Made by a program: the position numbers and the translations under genes. This document shows positions 16,395 through 26,530 of a DNA stretch of 64,000 nt, one piece after another. This DNA is from Tistrella bauzanensis. Lineage in GTDB: Bacteria > Pseudomonadota > Alphaproteobacteria > Tistrellales > Tistrellaceae. A model generated the notes under the pieces. The model had not been told where the DNA came from, made no database searches, and saw only the letters and a list, made by a program, of their open reading frames with translations. The DNA is taken from positions 1 through 64,000 of the forward strand of contig NZ_BMDZ01000002.1 of the NCBI RefSeq assembly GCF_014636235.1, in the 5' to 3' direction. The stretch's first letter is position 1. Every line of letters starts with the position of its first letter.

Positions 16395-17098
16395 GCCGCA
16401 ACTCCCGCGGGCGTCAGGGAAATCTGTCGGGTGGCGAGCCGGTCGCGCACCGCCCGGTCGTGAAAGATGGCCACGATCGCGGCGCCATTGTCACGGGCGG
16501 TCTCGATCAATCCGCAGGCGGCATCGACATTGGCGGCATCGAGCGAGGCGGTCGGCTCGTCGAGCAGCAACACCGGATGACCGGCCGCCAGACCACGGGC
16601 GATGTTGACCCGCTGCTGCTCACCACCGGAAAACGTCGCCGGCGGCAGATGCCACAACCGCTCGGGCAGGTTCAGCCGCGCCAGCAGGTCGGCGGCGCGG
16701 GCATCGGCGGTGGCCGCATCAACCCCGCGCCGGCGCAGGGGTTCGGCCACGATCTTCAGCGTCGGCACCCGCGGGATCACCCGCAGGAACTGACTGACAT
16801 AGCCCATGGTATGACGCCGGACGTCGAGGATCTCGCGCGGTTCCGCCCGGCACATGTCGACCACCCGGCCGTCATGGCGCACCAGAACCCGGCCGCGATC
16901 GACCAGATAGTTCGCATACAGCGTCTTCAGCAGCGTGCTCTTGCCGGTGCCGGATGGACCGTCCAGCACCACGCAGTCGCCCGGCGCCACCTCAAGATCG
17001 ATATCGGCCAGCACCGGCAGGCGGGTGCCGCCCTGGGTGTGCAGCACGAAGGTCTTGGCGATGCCTTCGGCCTTCAGGCTCCAGTCGTTCGCAGTCAT
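16391..17098 (-). CDS. phnL: C-P lyase ABC-type subunit PhnL
   Basis: A 235-residue soluble ABC-family ATPase with Walker A GPSGTGKST, signature SGGEQQR and Walker B LLLDEPTASLD. PhnL works with PhnG, PhnH and PhnI in attaching phosphonate to the ribose of ATP and binds the C-P lyase core; it is not a transporter subunit. The start at 17098 (MTANDWSLKAEG) fits the family; MRNM at 17107 is an alternative. It follows phnK by 13 bp and overlaps phnM by four bases. Confidence 0.94.
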   Translation of the reverse strand: MTANDWSLKAEGIAKTFVLHTQGGTRLPVLADIDLEVAPGDCVVLDGPSGTGKSTLLKTLYANYLVDRGRVLVRHDGRVVDMCRAEPREILDVRRHTMGYVSQFLRVIPRVPTLKIVAEPLRRRGVDAATADARAADLLARLNLPERLWHLPPATFSGGEQQRVNIARGLAAGHPVLLLDEPTASLDAANVDAACGLIETARDNGAAIVAIFHDRAVRDRLATRQISLTPAGVAA

Positions 17099-17111
17099 GT
17101 TCCGCATCCCC

Positions 17112-17933
17112 TCAGACCTGAAGCACCGACGACACCAGCAGCTGGGTATAGGGATGCTGCGGATCATCGAGAATCTGGTCGGTCAACCCCTGCTCCACCA
17201 CCCGGCCGCGACGCATCACCATCAGCCGGTCGGCCAGAAGCCGTGCGACGGCAAGGTCATGGGTGACGATCATCACCGACAATCCGAGCCCGGCATTCAG
17301 TTCGCGGATCAGATCCAGCAGCCGTGCCTGCACTGAGACGTCGAGCCCGCCGGTCGGCTCGTCCATGAACACCAGCCGCGGGCCGATCACCAGATTGCGG
17401 GCGATCTGCAAACGCTGCTGCATGCCGCCCGAGAAGGTCCTGGGCAGATCGTCGATGCGCCCGGCATCGATCTCCACCCGGGTCAGCCAGTCGAGCGCGC
17501 GGTCGCGGATCCGACCGTAATGGCGGGCACCAGTGGCCATCAGCGGCTCGCCGACATTGGCGCCCGCCGACACATCGAGCCTGAGGCCGTCGCGCGGGTT
17601 CTGATGGACCACGCCCCATTCCTCACGCGACAGCCGCCGGCGTTCCGCCTCGCCCATGGTCACCAGGTCATGGACCCGGCCGCCACGGTCGCTATAGAGC
17701 GCCTGGCCGCTATCGGCCACCAGACTGCCCGACAACAGGCCCAGAAGCGTGGTCTTGCCCGAGCCGCTTTCGCCGACGATGCCCAGCACCTCGCCCGGCC
17801 ACATCCGGAAATCGATGCCGGTGCAGCCGACGGCACCGCCATAGGTCTTGGTCAGCCCGCTGACCTCCAGCAAGGGGAGATCCGGCGATCCGGCGGCAGA
17901 TGGTTGAGCGGCTGGCCGCTGCATGACGGTCAT
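17112..17933 (-). CDS. phnK: C-P lyase ABC-type subunit PhnK
   Basis: A 273-residue ABC-family ATPase with Walker A GESGSGKTT, signature SGGMQQR and Walker B VFMDEPTGGLD. In the known complex PhnK docks on PhnJ of the PhnGHIJ core and drives conformational change. The VVHQNPRDGLRLDVSAGANVGEPLM stretch is characteristic of PhnK and distinguishes it from oligopeptide ATPases. The ATG overlaps the phnJ stop by four bases (ATGA). Confidence 0.94.
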   Translation of the reverse strand: MTVMQRPAAQPSAAGSPDLPLLEVSGLTKTYGGAVGCTGIDFRMWPGEVLGIVGESGSGKTTLLGLLSGSLVADSGQALYSDRGGRVHDLVTMGEAERRRLSREEWGVVHQNPRDGLRLDVSAGANVGEPLMATGARHYGRIRDRALDWLTRVEIDAGRIDDLPRTFSGGMQQRLQIARNLVIGPRLVFMDEPTGGLDVSVQARLLDLIRELNAGLGLSVMIVTHDLAVARLLADRLMVMRRGRVVEQGLTDQILDDPQHPYTQLLVSSVLQV

Positions 17934-18859
17934 TCTTCCGTCTCCCGATCGATGGCCGGCTCCGGCGAGAACGCCGGGCCTTCATGACCCTCGGCGCGCC
18001 GGCCGCCACAGTAATCGGTGTCGGAGCAGACATACATCCGCCCGCCGGCATCATCGATCACGACTTCGTCCAGATAGCTGTCGGTGGCACCGCACAGGGC
18101 GCATGGCCGGTCCCAGCCCTCGACCGCGAACGGATGATCGTCGAAATCGAGGCTGCGTACCGTGGTGTGCGGCGGGATGGCATAGATCCGCTTCTCGCGC
18201 CCGGCGCCGAACAATTGCAGGAACGGCGCGTCGTCGAGCTTGGGATTGTCGAATTTGGGGATCGGCGACGGCCGCGCCAGATGCCGCCCCGCCACCATCA
18301 CCGGATAGTCATAGGTGGTGGCGATGCGGCCGTGGCGGGCGATATCCTCGTACAGCTTCACATGCATGGCGCCGTATTCGGCCAGCGCATGCATCCGCCG
18401 GGTCTCGGTCTCGCGCGGCTCCAGCCAGCGCAGCGGCTCGGGGATCGGCACCTGATAGACCAGGATCTGGCTGTCGGTCAGCGGGGCCTCGGGCACACGA
18501 TGGCGGGTCTGGATGATGGTGGCGTCGGCGGTGTGCTCGGTGGTGGCGACGCCTGCGGTGCGGGCGAAGAACCGCCGGATCGACACCGCATTGGTGGTAT
18601 CGTCGGCCCCCTGATCGATCACCTTCAGCACGTCGTCTTGACCGAGGATGGCGGCGGTCACCTGGATGCCACCGGTGCCCCAGCCATAAGGCAGCGGCAT
18701 CTCACGGCTGGCGAACGGCACCTGATAGCCGGGTATCGCCACCGCCTTCAGGATGGCGCGGCGGATCATCCGCTTGGTCTGTTCGTCCAGATACGCAAAG
18801 TTATAGCCGGTATCGGCGGCGGCATCGGTGGCCGGCCGGTCCTGCAGGATCGCGGTCAT
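17930..18859 (-). CDS. phnJ: Alpha-D-ribose 1-methylphosphonate 5-phosphate C-P lyase PhnJ
   Basis: A 309-residue radical-SAM enzyme that breaks the carbon-phosphorus bond and releases alkane plus 5-phosphoribosyl 1,2-cyclic phosphate. Cys253, Cys256, Cys278 and Cys284 show the CX2C-X21-C-X5-C spacing of the unusual PhnJ iron-sulfur site (E. coli Cys241, 244, 266, 272), and Gly44 falls where the E. coli radical residue Gly32 lies, so the catalytic set looks complete. The start at 18859 overlaps the phnI stop (ATGA). The acidic tail after Cys284 is longer than in E. coli. Confidence 0.97.
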   Translation of the reverse strand: MTAILQDRPATDAAADTGYNFAYLDEQTKRMIRRAILKAVAIPGYQVPFASREMPLPYGWGTGGIQVTAAILGQDDVLKVIDQGADDTTNAVSIRRFFARTAGVATTEHTADATIIQTRHRVPEAPLTDSQILVYQVPIPEPLRWLEPRETETRRMHALAEYGAMHVKLYEDIARHGRIATTYDYPVMVAGRHLARPSPIPKFDNPKLDDAPFLQLFGAGREKRIYAIPPHTTVRSLDFDDHPFAVEGWDRPCALCGATDSYLDEVVIDDAGGRMYVCSDTDYCGGRRAEGHEGPAFSPEPAIDRETEE

Positions 18860-19995
18860 TCTGCGGCGTCCCTGTTGCTGCTGTCGTCTTCGCAAGCCGT
18901 CCGGCGTTCGGCATGGGCCCGGCGCAGCCGGCGGACCATGTCGAGCTCCGACTGGAAGTCGACATAATGCGGCAGCTTCAGATGCTGAACAAAACCAGAG
19001 GCTTCGACATTGTCGCTGTGATACAGCACGAATTCCGGATCCTGCGCCGGCCCCCGTACCGCCTCGCCCAGTTCCTCGGCGCGCATGGCGCGGTCGACCA
19101 GCGCCATGGCCATGGTCTTGCGTTCCACCTGACCGAAGCCGATACCATAGCCGCGGGTGAATTGCGCCAGCACCTCACCATTGCCATGGAACTGGTTGAT
19201 CATCTGGCATTCGGTCAGGGTGATGTCGCCGATCTCGACCGGAAAGCCCAGCTCCTCGGGCACCATCTCGACCGCAACCGCACCGATGCGGATCTCGCCG
19301 GCGAAGGGGTGACTGTTGGCATAGCCGCGCTGCGTGGAATAGCCCAGCGCTAGCAGAAAACCTTCATCGCCCCGCGCCAGATTCTGCAAGCGCAGCGCCC
19401 GGTCGGCCGGGAAGTCCAACGGCTCGCGCGTCAGGTCCGGCACCGGCGGCAGATCGGCCTCGGCGATGGTCGGATCTTCGGGCAGATCCTGTTCGATCAG
19501 CCCTTCATGGTTCAGAATTTCGGTCACGCGCGGCATGGCGTCGTCGAGCGCCGCCGCGGCCGGCACCACCGGCTCCGGTGCGCCACCGCCGGCCAGCAAC
19601 GAGAAGTCGAGCAGGCGGTGGGTGTAATCGAAGGTCGACCCCAGCACCTGCCCGCCCGGCAGATCCTTGAAGGTCGCCGAAATCCGCCGCCGGATCGCCA
19701 TCCGCGCGGTATCGACCGGCCGGGTGGCGCCGAAGCGTGGCAGGGTGGTGCGATAGGCGCGCAGCAGGAAGATGGCCTCGACCAAATCGCCCTGGGCCTG
19801 CTTGATGGCGAGGCCGGCGAGTTCGGGATCGTAGACCGAGCCCTCGGTCATCACCCGGTCGACCGCGCGCCCCAACTGGCCGGTGACCTGATCGACGCCG
19901 AGTTCCGCCACATCGGTGGCCCCCCGGCGATCTTCCGCCAGCAGGGCATGGGCATTGGCGATGGCCGCCTCGCCGCCCTTGACCGCGACATACAT
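18856..19995 (-). CDS. phnI: C-P lyase subunit PhnI
   Basis: A 379-residue core subunit of the C-P lyase complex, needed with PhnG, PhnH and PhnL for the nucleosidase/ribosyltransferase step that makes ribose 1-phosphonate 5-triphosphate. The start MYVAVKGGEAAIANAHALL is the family N-terminus, and ARMAIRRRISATFKDLPGGQ and GYGIGFGQVERKTMAMALVD are strongly conserved blocks. The ATG at 19995 follows the phnH stop by 4 bp. The frame stays open upstream into phnH, but that part is not PhnI-like. Confidence 0.96.
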   Translation of the reverse strand: MYVAVKGGEAAIANAHALLAEDRRGATDVAELGVDQVTGQLGRAVDRVMTEGSVYDPELAGLAIKQAQGDLVEAIFLLRAYRTTLPRFGATRPVDTARMAIRRRISATFKDLPGGQVLGSTFDYTHRLLDFSLLAGGGAPEPVVPAAAALDDAMPRVTEILNHEGLIEQDLPEDPTIAEADLPPVPDLTREPLDFPADRALRLQNLARGDEGFLLALGYSTQRGYANSHPFAGEIRIGAVAVEMVPEELGFPVEIGDITLTECQMINQFHGNGEVLAQFTRGYGIGFGQVERKTMAMALVDRAMRAEELGEAVRGPAQDPEFVLYHSDNVEASGFVQHLKLPHYVDFQSELDMVRRLRRAHAERRTACEDDSSNRDAAE

Positions 19996-19999
19996 GGCT

Positions 20000-20656
20000 T
20001 CAACCCTCTTGCGTGACAGGGGTGGTCTGAATGATGCGGGTGGTGCGCGGTAACGCCACCAGCCGATCGCCACAGGTGAGGATGATGTCGATCCCGCGTG
20101 GATAGAGTGGCGCCAGCGCCGCGCGGGCGACCACGAACCCCACCGGCAGCCCCGTCACCCGCAGCAGCCGGCTGCCATCGATGCCGGGGCCATCGAGCCG
20201 CCATGCCACACCACGGCCGTCCTGCCCGCCTGAAAGGCCATCGACCTCGATCACCAGCGTCGTCGACCGGTCGGGATAGGCATCGCTGCCAAGAGCGAAG
20301 CGGTCCAGCGCCGGCATTGCCGTCGCATCCCCGATCACCGCGAAGGCCGCGCGGTCGGGGGTGCCGGCAACCGTGGCGCCGGTGTGGAACCGCAGATAGG
20401 GCAGCGCGGGCGCGGCGGCACGATCCAGCCACACCGCCGTGTCGTGATCGGCCAGCGCCAGCATCACGGAACAGGCGGCGCGCGACAGCGGCCGGTCATG
20501 TCCGGGCACGGCGCCGACCGTCATGATCCGGCCGGGGCGTGCCATCGCGTCCAGCACCAGGCGGAAGGTCACCTGCGCATCGGCGGTCGGGTCGGGAAAG
20601 CCGGCCGCCAGGGTGGCCAGGTCGGCGGCCGATGCTGTCTCTCGGGTGATGGTCAT
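20000..20656 (-). CDS. phnH: C-P lyase subunit PhnH
   Basis: A 218-residue core subunit with the PLP-transferase-like fold but no PLP-binding lysine; it sits at the edge of the PhnGHIJ complex. Conserved stretches include GFPDPTADAQVTFRLVLDAMARPG and the C-terminal LYPRGIDIILTCGDRLVALPRTTRI. The ATG at 20656 has GGGGAG about ten bases upstream; a GTG at 20665 overlapping the phnG stop as GTGA is an alternative that adds three residues. Confidence 0.94.
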   Translation of the reverse strand: MTITRETASAADLATLAAGFPDPTADAQVTFRLVLDAMARPGRIMTVGAVPGHDRPLSRAACSVMLALADHDTAVWLDRAAAPALPYLRFHTGATVAGTPDRAAFAVIGDATAMPALDRFALGSDAYPDRSTTLVIEVDGLSGGQDGRGVAWRLDGPGIDGSRLLRVTGLPVGFVVARAALAPLYPRGIDIILTCGDRLVALPRTTRIIQTTPVTQEG

Positions 20657-20661
20657 CCGTC

Positions 20662-21174
20662 TCACTCTCCCCGCACCATGGTGAAGAACTCGACGCGGCT
20701 GGCGGCGGCCTTGCGCGACGCCTGCGACCGCGCCGCCGCCTGTTCGGCGGCAAGCGGCTCAACCAGCCGGGCCGTCAAGGCGACGCCATGCGCCGGCGTC
20801 TGCAACAGGGCGTCGATCACGGCCACCAGTTCAGCCTTGTGGCGGTCGCGGCCGGCGACATAGCCGACGCCGGCCTCGCCGCCCGCCAGCCGCACCACCG
20901 CGCGCGATACCGTCATCTCGCCGATGTTGAAGCGGCCACCCGATCCACCGGCCCGGCCGCGCACCATGGCAAGTCCGGTCTCCGGCCGGCGCAACGCCAC
21001 CGCGCCGGCAAGGATCGTGGCGCGGCCGCCGGGCAGGTCGTCGAGCGCCGCCTCAAGCCGCGCTACCGGCGCGCGCGCCAGTACCGCCAGCCAGTTCTGC
21101 CGCCGGGCAACCGCTCCGGCGGCAGCCTCCGGCTCGCTGGTCATCCGTGAGGCCGTCATCCCTGGGGACGTCAT
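20662..21174 (-). CDS. phnG: C-P lyase subunit PhnG
   Basis: About 170 residues; the first gene of the C-P lyase operon and a core subunit. The family blocks RQNWLAVLARA, TGLAMVRGRAGGSGGRFNIGEMTVSRAVVRL and the GYVAGRDRHKAELVAVIDALLQ segment are clear. Three ATGs in frame (21174, 21159, 21144) sit in a short imperfect repeat; 21174 has AAAGG eight bases upstream and was chosen, while 21144 fits homologue length best. Upstream lie a PhnF/HutC-like operator and a Pho-box-like repeat. Confidence 0.92.
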   Translation of the reverse strand: MTSPGMTASRMTSEPEAAAGAVARRQNWLAVLARAPVARLEAALDDLPGGRATILAGAVALRRPETGLAMVRGRAGGSGGRFNIGEMTVSRAVVRLAGGEAGVGYVAGRDRHKAELVAVIDALLQTPAHGVALTARLVEPLAAEQAAARSQASRKAAASRVEFFTMVRGE

Positions 21175-21282
21175 CCTTGGGGCCTTTCGCAGTCGGGGCA
21201 ATCCGGGTCATCGGGGTCATCGGGGCCGTCGCGGATCGACCGGTCGGCTCCGAACCATCAGATGTCGACAACTTGGTATATT

Positions 21283-21292
21283 TGTATAGACA
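21283..21292. promoter_or_regulatory. Putative PhnF operator between phnG and phnF
   Basis: TGTATAGACA is close to the GTATAGAC core recognised by HutC-subfamily GntR regulators, and resembles the TGGTATAGACCA site described for mycobacterial PhnF. A second related half, TGGTATA, lies just upstream at 21274-21280. Its place between phnG and the divergent phnF fits autoregulation and repression of the C-P lyase operon. Confidence 0.55.
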
Positions 21293-21350
21293 TCCGTATC
21301 TCTTCATGGGCATGATGCCTCCACAACCCGTCGACGGCAAGGGCCCGACG

Positions 21351-21368
21351 GTGACGATTGTGTGACGC
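21351..21368 (-). promoter_or_regulatory. Putative PhoB (Pho) box between phnG and phnF
   Basis: Read leftward the sequence is GCGTCAC-ACAA-TCGTCAC: two xxGTCAC units with 4-bp spacing, the 11-bp periodicity of a Pho box. The orientation matches the direction of phnG. No good -10 element is visible at the usual distance, and a TATACA sequence occurs only about 60 bp further on. Confidence 0.5.
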
Positions 21369-21402
21369 GCCGGGACCGGACCGGTACAGCAGGAGATGTC
21401 GG

Positions 21403-22161
21403 ATGATCATTGAGCGCGAACCGGGGGTGACGCTCTGGCGGCAGATCGAACGGGTGCTGGCCGATGAAATTCAGCGGGGCGTGATGCCGCCGGGGGCGCA
21501 GCTCGCGACCGAACATCAGTTGGCCGAGCGCTTCGGCGCCAACCGCCACACCGTCCGCCGCGCCATCCGCGAATTGAAGACCCGCGGCCTGATCCGGGTG
21601 GAACAGGGACGCGGCACCTTCGTGCATGAGAATGTGATGGATTATGCGCTGGGTCGGAAAACCCGGTTCAGTGCCAATCTGCGGGCCCAGGACCGCCGCC
21701 CCGCGGGCCTGCTGCTCGATACCAGCGCCGTCGCCGCATCGGGGCGGATCGCCGAGGGGCTGAACGTACCTGAGGGCCGGCCGCTGATCTGCCTGGCGAC
21801 ACTGTCCTTCGCCGACAACGTTCCGGTCAGCCTGGGCCGGCATTATCTCGACTTCGACCGCTTCCGCGGCATCGACGAGATCTTCCGGGAAACCCCGTCG
21901 ATGACCCGGGCACTCGCCCGTTTCGATATCCACGACTACAACCGCGGACGCACGCGCATCACCGCCCGCATGCCCACGGCCGAGGAAGCATCGCTGCTGC
22001 GCCAGCCACCGAACCGGCCACTTCTGAAGACCGAATATGTCGATGTCGACACCGCGGGGCGACCGTTGCAATACGGGATGACCCTGTTCGCAGGCGATCG
22101 CGTGCAGATCGTGACCGACCCACGTGCCGCTGACATTTTTGAGGCAGACACCGCGACTTGA
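21403..22161 (+). CDS. phnF: GntR/HutC-family regulator PhnF
   Basis: A 252-residue regulator with an N-terminal GntR winged helix (about residues 8-75; HQLAERFGANRHTVRRAIRELKTRGLI) and a C-terminal UTRA effector domain (about 95-240). PhnF proteins repress or tune C-P lyase genes. The ATG at 21403 has AGGAG at 21391-21395. It is divergent from phnG, with a HutC-type operator candidate in the shared promoter, which supports autoregulation. The ligand is not known for most PhnF proteins. Confidence 0.93.
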   Translation: MIIEREPGVTLWRQIERVLADEIQRGVMPPGAQLATEHQLAERFGANRHTVRRAIRELKTRGLIRVEQGRGTFVHENVMDYALGRKTRFSANLRAQDRRPAGLLLDTSAVAASGRIAEGLNVPEGRPLICLATLSFADNVPVSLGRHYLDFDRFRGIDEIFRETPSMTRALARFDIHDYNRGRTRITARMPTAEEASLLRQPPNRPLLKTEYVDVDTAGRPLQYGMTLFAGDRVQIVTDPRAADIFEADTAT

Positions 22162-22259
22162 CGATGATTTCCGCCCCATGGCTTGGTTTTGCGGCACTCA
22201 TCCCCTATATTCCGTCTGAACCCGCCATAACGATCACGATCAGGATCCATCCCTTGGTG

Positions 22260-22841
22260 ATGATCAGCCGACGCGCGGCCCTTGGCTTGATAGCCGGGTG
22301 CGCCGCAGCCGCCTTGAGCCCCCTGAACGGGGCCTGGGCCCAGACGACGAACACGCCCGCCACCACGGCGCCCGATCCGGATAACACGCTGATCATGACC
22401 CTGGACGCAGGCCAGGTCGTGATCCGCCTGCGTCCGGATATCGCGCCGGCCCATGTGGCGCGGATCAAGGAACTGACCCGCCAGGGTTTCTATGACGGGG
22501 TGGTCTTCCACCGCGTCATTCCTGGCTTCATGGCCCAGACCGGCGATCCCACCGGCACGGGCCGTGGCGGCTCCGGCCAGAAGCTGACGGCGGAACTGTC
22601 GAATACGCCCTTCCGGCGCGGCACCGTGGGCATGGCGCGCGGCGGCAGCCTCGACAGCGCCGACAGCCAGTTTTTCATCTGCTATGACCGCGCGGCCCAT
22701 CTGGATGGCAATTACACCGTCTGGGGCGAGGTGGTCGACGGCATGTCGGTGGTCGATCGTATCGCGCGGGGTGAACCGCCCCGACGCCCCGACCGCATCG
22801 TGACGATGAAGGTCCAGGCAGACGCCGCGACAAACAAGTAA
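22260..22841 (+). CDS. Exported cyclophilin-type peptidyl-prolyl isomerase
   Basis: A 193-residue cyclophilin. Residues 1-28 (MISRRAALGLIAGC...) form a signal peptide with an SRRAALG motif, so Tat export is plausible. The isomerase domain covers about residues 42-190 with the catalytic FHRVIPGFMAQTGDPTGTGRG stretch including the active-site arginine, and QFFICY. It assists folding of periplasmic proteins by isomerising Xaa-Pro bonds. The ATG at 22260 is preceded by an adjacent GTG; the ribosome binding site is weak. The closest relative in the window is the second cyclophilin at 24038, which lacks the signal peptide. A terminator-like hairpin follows. Confidence 0.9.
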   Translation: MISRRAALGLIAGCAAAALSPLNGAWAQTTNTPATTAPDPDNTLIMTLDAGQVVIRLRPDIAPAHVARIKELTRQGFYDGVVFHRVIPGFMAQTGDPTGTGRGGSGQKLTAELSNTPFRRGTVGMARGGSLDSADSQFFICYDRAAHLDGNYTVWGEVVDGMSVVDRIARGEPPRRPDRIVTMKVQADAATNK

Positions 22842-22849
22842 GACCACAG

Positions 22850-22884
22850 CCACGGTGACCATGTCGGTCGCCGTGGCCATGTTT
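22850..22884 (+). terminator. Terminator-like hairpin after the exported cyclophilin
   Basis: Arms CCACGGTGACC (22850-22860) and GGTCGCCGTGG (22866-22876) pair over 11 positions with one G-U, with a 5-nt loop; a short T run lies a few bases downstream. It sits 9 bp after the cyclophilin stop. Confidence 0.5.
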
Positions 22885-22895
22885 GCCTGTCCGTC

Positions 22896-22914
22896 TATCA
22901 ACTAATGGTTGATA
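22896..22914. promoter_or_regulatory. Perfect palindrome upstream of the methyltransferase-like gene
   Basis: TATCAAC-TAATG-GTTGATA has perfect 7-bp arms and lies 47 bp before the ATG at 22961. The AT-rich form and the position fit an operator of a dimeric (for example MarR-type) regulator. Confidence 0.45.
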
Positions 22915-22960
22915 AATGACGCAGCAACAGACCCGGATCAACAACGCAGGAGGATTTCCC

Positions 22961-23824
22961 ATGAACAACGGCCTATGGGGACCGGATAAGGCCGCGTTCG
23001 ACGATGTCTATAACCTCGCGGATCCGGCAGCCTATTGGCAGAAGCTTGCCCCGCTGGATTATGTGACGCCCGAGATCGCGGCCGGCTTCTACCGGTCGCT
23101 GCTGGGCAGCCTGGCTGTTGCCCGTGGCCGCGGCTCGCTCAAGCTCATCGATCTGTGCAGCGGCTATGGCGCGCTGCCGATGATGCTGAACCACGACCTC
23201 CAGCCGGGCACGCTGCACCGGCTTTATACCGACCCGAAGCGCGCGGCGCTGCCGACCGATACGGCGCGGGTCGATTACGACCGCAATATGCTTCAGCGCC
23301 GCAAGGCGGCGGCCCAGCATCGCATCGCCGGTGTCGACGTCGCCGACAAGGCGCTCGGTTATTCGCGCGCGGCCGGCCTGATCGAGCGGGCCTTCATTGA
23401 GGATCTGGAAGCCGCCGCCCCCAGCGAGGCGCTGGCCGAATGGGCGTCGGATACCGACGTGATCGTCGAGGCCGGTGGCGTCGGCTATGTCGGTGAGGCG
23501 AGCATTTCAAAGCTGATCAGCGCCTCGGAAACCGGACGCAAGCCCTGGGTGCTGTCGATGCCGGTGCGCACCGTCGACACCAGCGGCGTGGAAGAGATGC
23601 TGGCCGATTACGGCTATGTCGTGGAGCGCAGCTCCAAGACCTTCCGGCATCGCCGCTTCCGCGACAGCAGCGAGCAGGAAGCCGCTCTGACCCGTCTGGG
23701 CGAGTTCGGCATCGATGCCGGCGGCGCCGAGATCGATGGCTTCTATCGCTGCCGTCTGCTGGTGGCGCGACCCAGCGCCGAGGCGGCCGCCTGGCCGATC
23801 GATGCGCTGCTGCCCGCTGCCTGA
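22961..23824 (+). CDS. Putative SAM-dependent methyltransferase, unknown substrate
   Basis: A 287-residue protein. Residues about 60-75 (LKLIDLCSGYGALPMML) match motif I of class I SAM-dependent methyltransferases, and TDVIVEAGGVGYVGE fits motif IV; the C-terminal half has the alternating strand pattern of the fold (YVVERSSKTFRHRRFRD). I do not recognise a characterised subfamily. The ATG at 22961 has a perfect AGGAGG seven bases upstream, which implies strong translation; an upstream ATG at 22916 has none. It lies between two cyclophilin genes, with a palindromic operator candidate in front. Confidence 0.7.
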   Translation: MNNGLWGPDKAAFDDVYNLADPAAYWQKLAPLDYVTPEIAAGFYRSLLGSLAVARGRGSLKLIDLCSGYGALPMMLNHDLQPGTLHRLYTDPKRAALPTDTARVDYDRNMLQRRKAAAQHRIAGVDVADKALGYSRAAGLIERAFIEDLEAAAPSEALAEWASDTDVIVEAGGVGYVGEASISKLISASETGRKPWVLSMPVRTVDTSGVEEMLADYGYVVERSSKTFRHRRFRDSSEQEAALTRLGEFGIDAGGAEIDGFYRCRLLVARPSAEAAAWPIDALLPAA

Positions 23825-24037
23825 TCGGCGATCGACGACGACCCGATCACACGCCACGGGCTTTTTCGCTCGCATCGGCGGATGATCGGGCTAGGATGGG
23901 CGCGCAAGCGGCAGCCGGTTCCCTCCGGTTGTTCCCTTGCGCGCCTCTTATCGTGGCACCGGCCGCATTCGGGCTGGTCTGCGACGCGCCGTTTTCAGAT
24001 CCGCCACCTTGACCAACCGCTACGGAGCCCTCCGCTC

Positions 24038-24517
24038 ATGACCGAGACCGCGCCCGACCGCGAGAACACGCTGGTGATGACCCTTGATCATGGGACGGTG
24101 GTGATCCGCCTGCGCCCGGATCTTGCCCCGGGCCATGTCGCCCGCATGAAGGAACTGGCGCGCGAAGGCTTTTACGACGGCGTCGTGTTCCATCGCGTGA
24201 TCGAGGGCTTCATGGCCCAGACCGGCGACCCCACCGGCACCGGCCGTGGCGGTTCCGGCCAGAAGCTGAAGGCGGAATTCACCAAGGCGCCATTCGAACG
24301 CGGCGTGATCGGCGCGGCCCGCACCAACGACCCCAACAGTGCCGACAGCCAGTTCTTCATCTGCTTCGCGCCGGCTCGTTTCCTGGATGGTCAGTACACA
24401 GTGTGGGGCGAGGTCGTCGAGGGCATGGACGCGGTCGACAAGCTGGCCCGGGGCGAGCCGCCGCGCAAACCCGACCAGATCAAGTCGCTCAAGGTTCAGG
24501 CCGACATCGAAGGCTGA
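24038..24517 (+). CDS. Cytoplasmic cyclophilin-type peptidyl-prolyl isomerase
   Basis: A 159-residue cyclophilin without a signal peptide. The catalytic stretch FHRVIEGFMAQTGDPTGTGRG and QFFICFAPARFLDGQYTVWGEV are intact. It is very similar along its length to the exported cyclophilin at 22260 (shared NTLxMTLDxGxVVIRLRPDxAPxHVARxKEL), so the two look like paralogues divided between compartments, as with E. coli PpiA and PpiB. GGAG lies about ten bases before the ATG. RecQ follows 39 bp later on the same strand. Confidence 0.93.
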   Translation: MTETAPDRENTLVMTLDHGTVVIRLRPDLAPGHVARMKELAREGFYDGVVFHRVIEGFMAQTGDPTGTGRGGSGQKLKAEFTKAPFERGVIGAARTNDPNSADSQFFICFAPARFLDGQYTVWGEVVEGMDAVDKLARGEPPRKPDQIKSLKVQADIEG

Positions 24518-24556
24518 TCCGACACCTTGGACAGCGACGACACCATTCCCGACTGG

Positions 24557-26485
<1,929 letters not shown>

Positions 26486-26530
26486 CGCCGGCGCATCGCC
26501 GGATCGACCATCCCGCCACAAATTATCATC

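Noticed and set aside
9981..21201. Recently transferred phosphonate island
   Set aside because: Base composition and gene style look like the flanks, and no integrase, tRNA, insertion sequence or flanking repeat was found.
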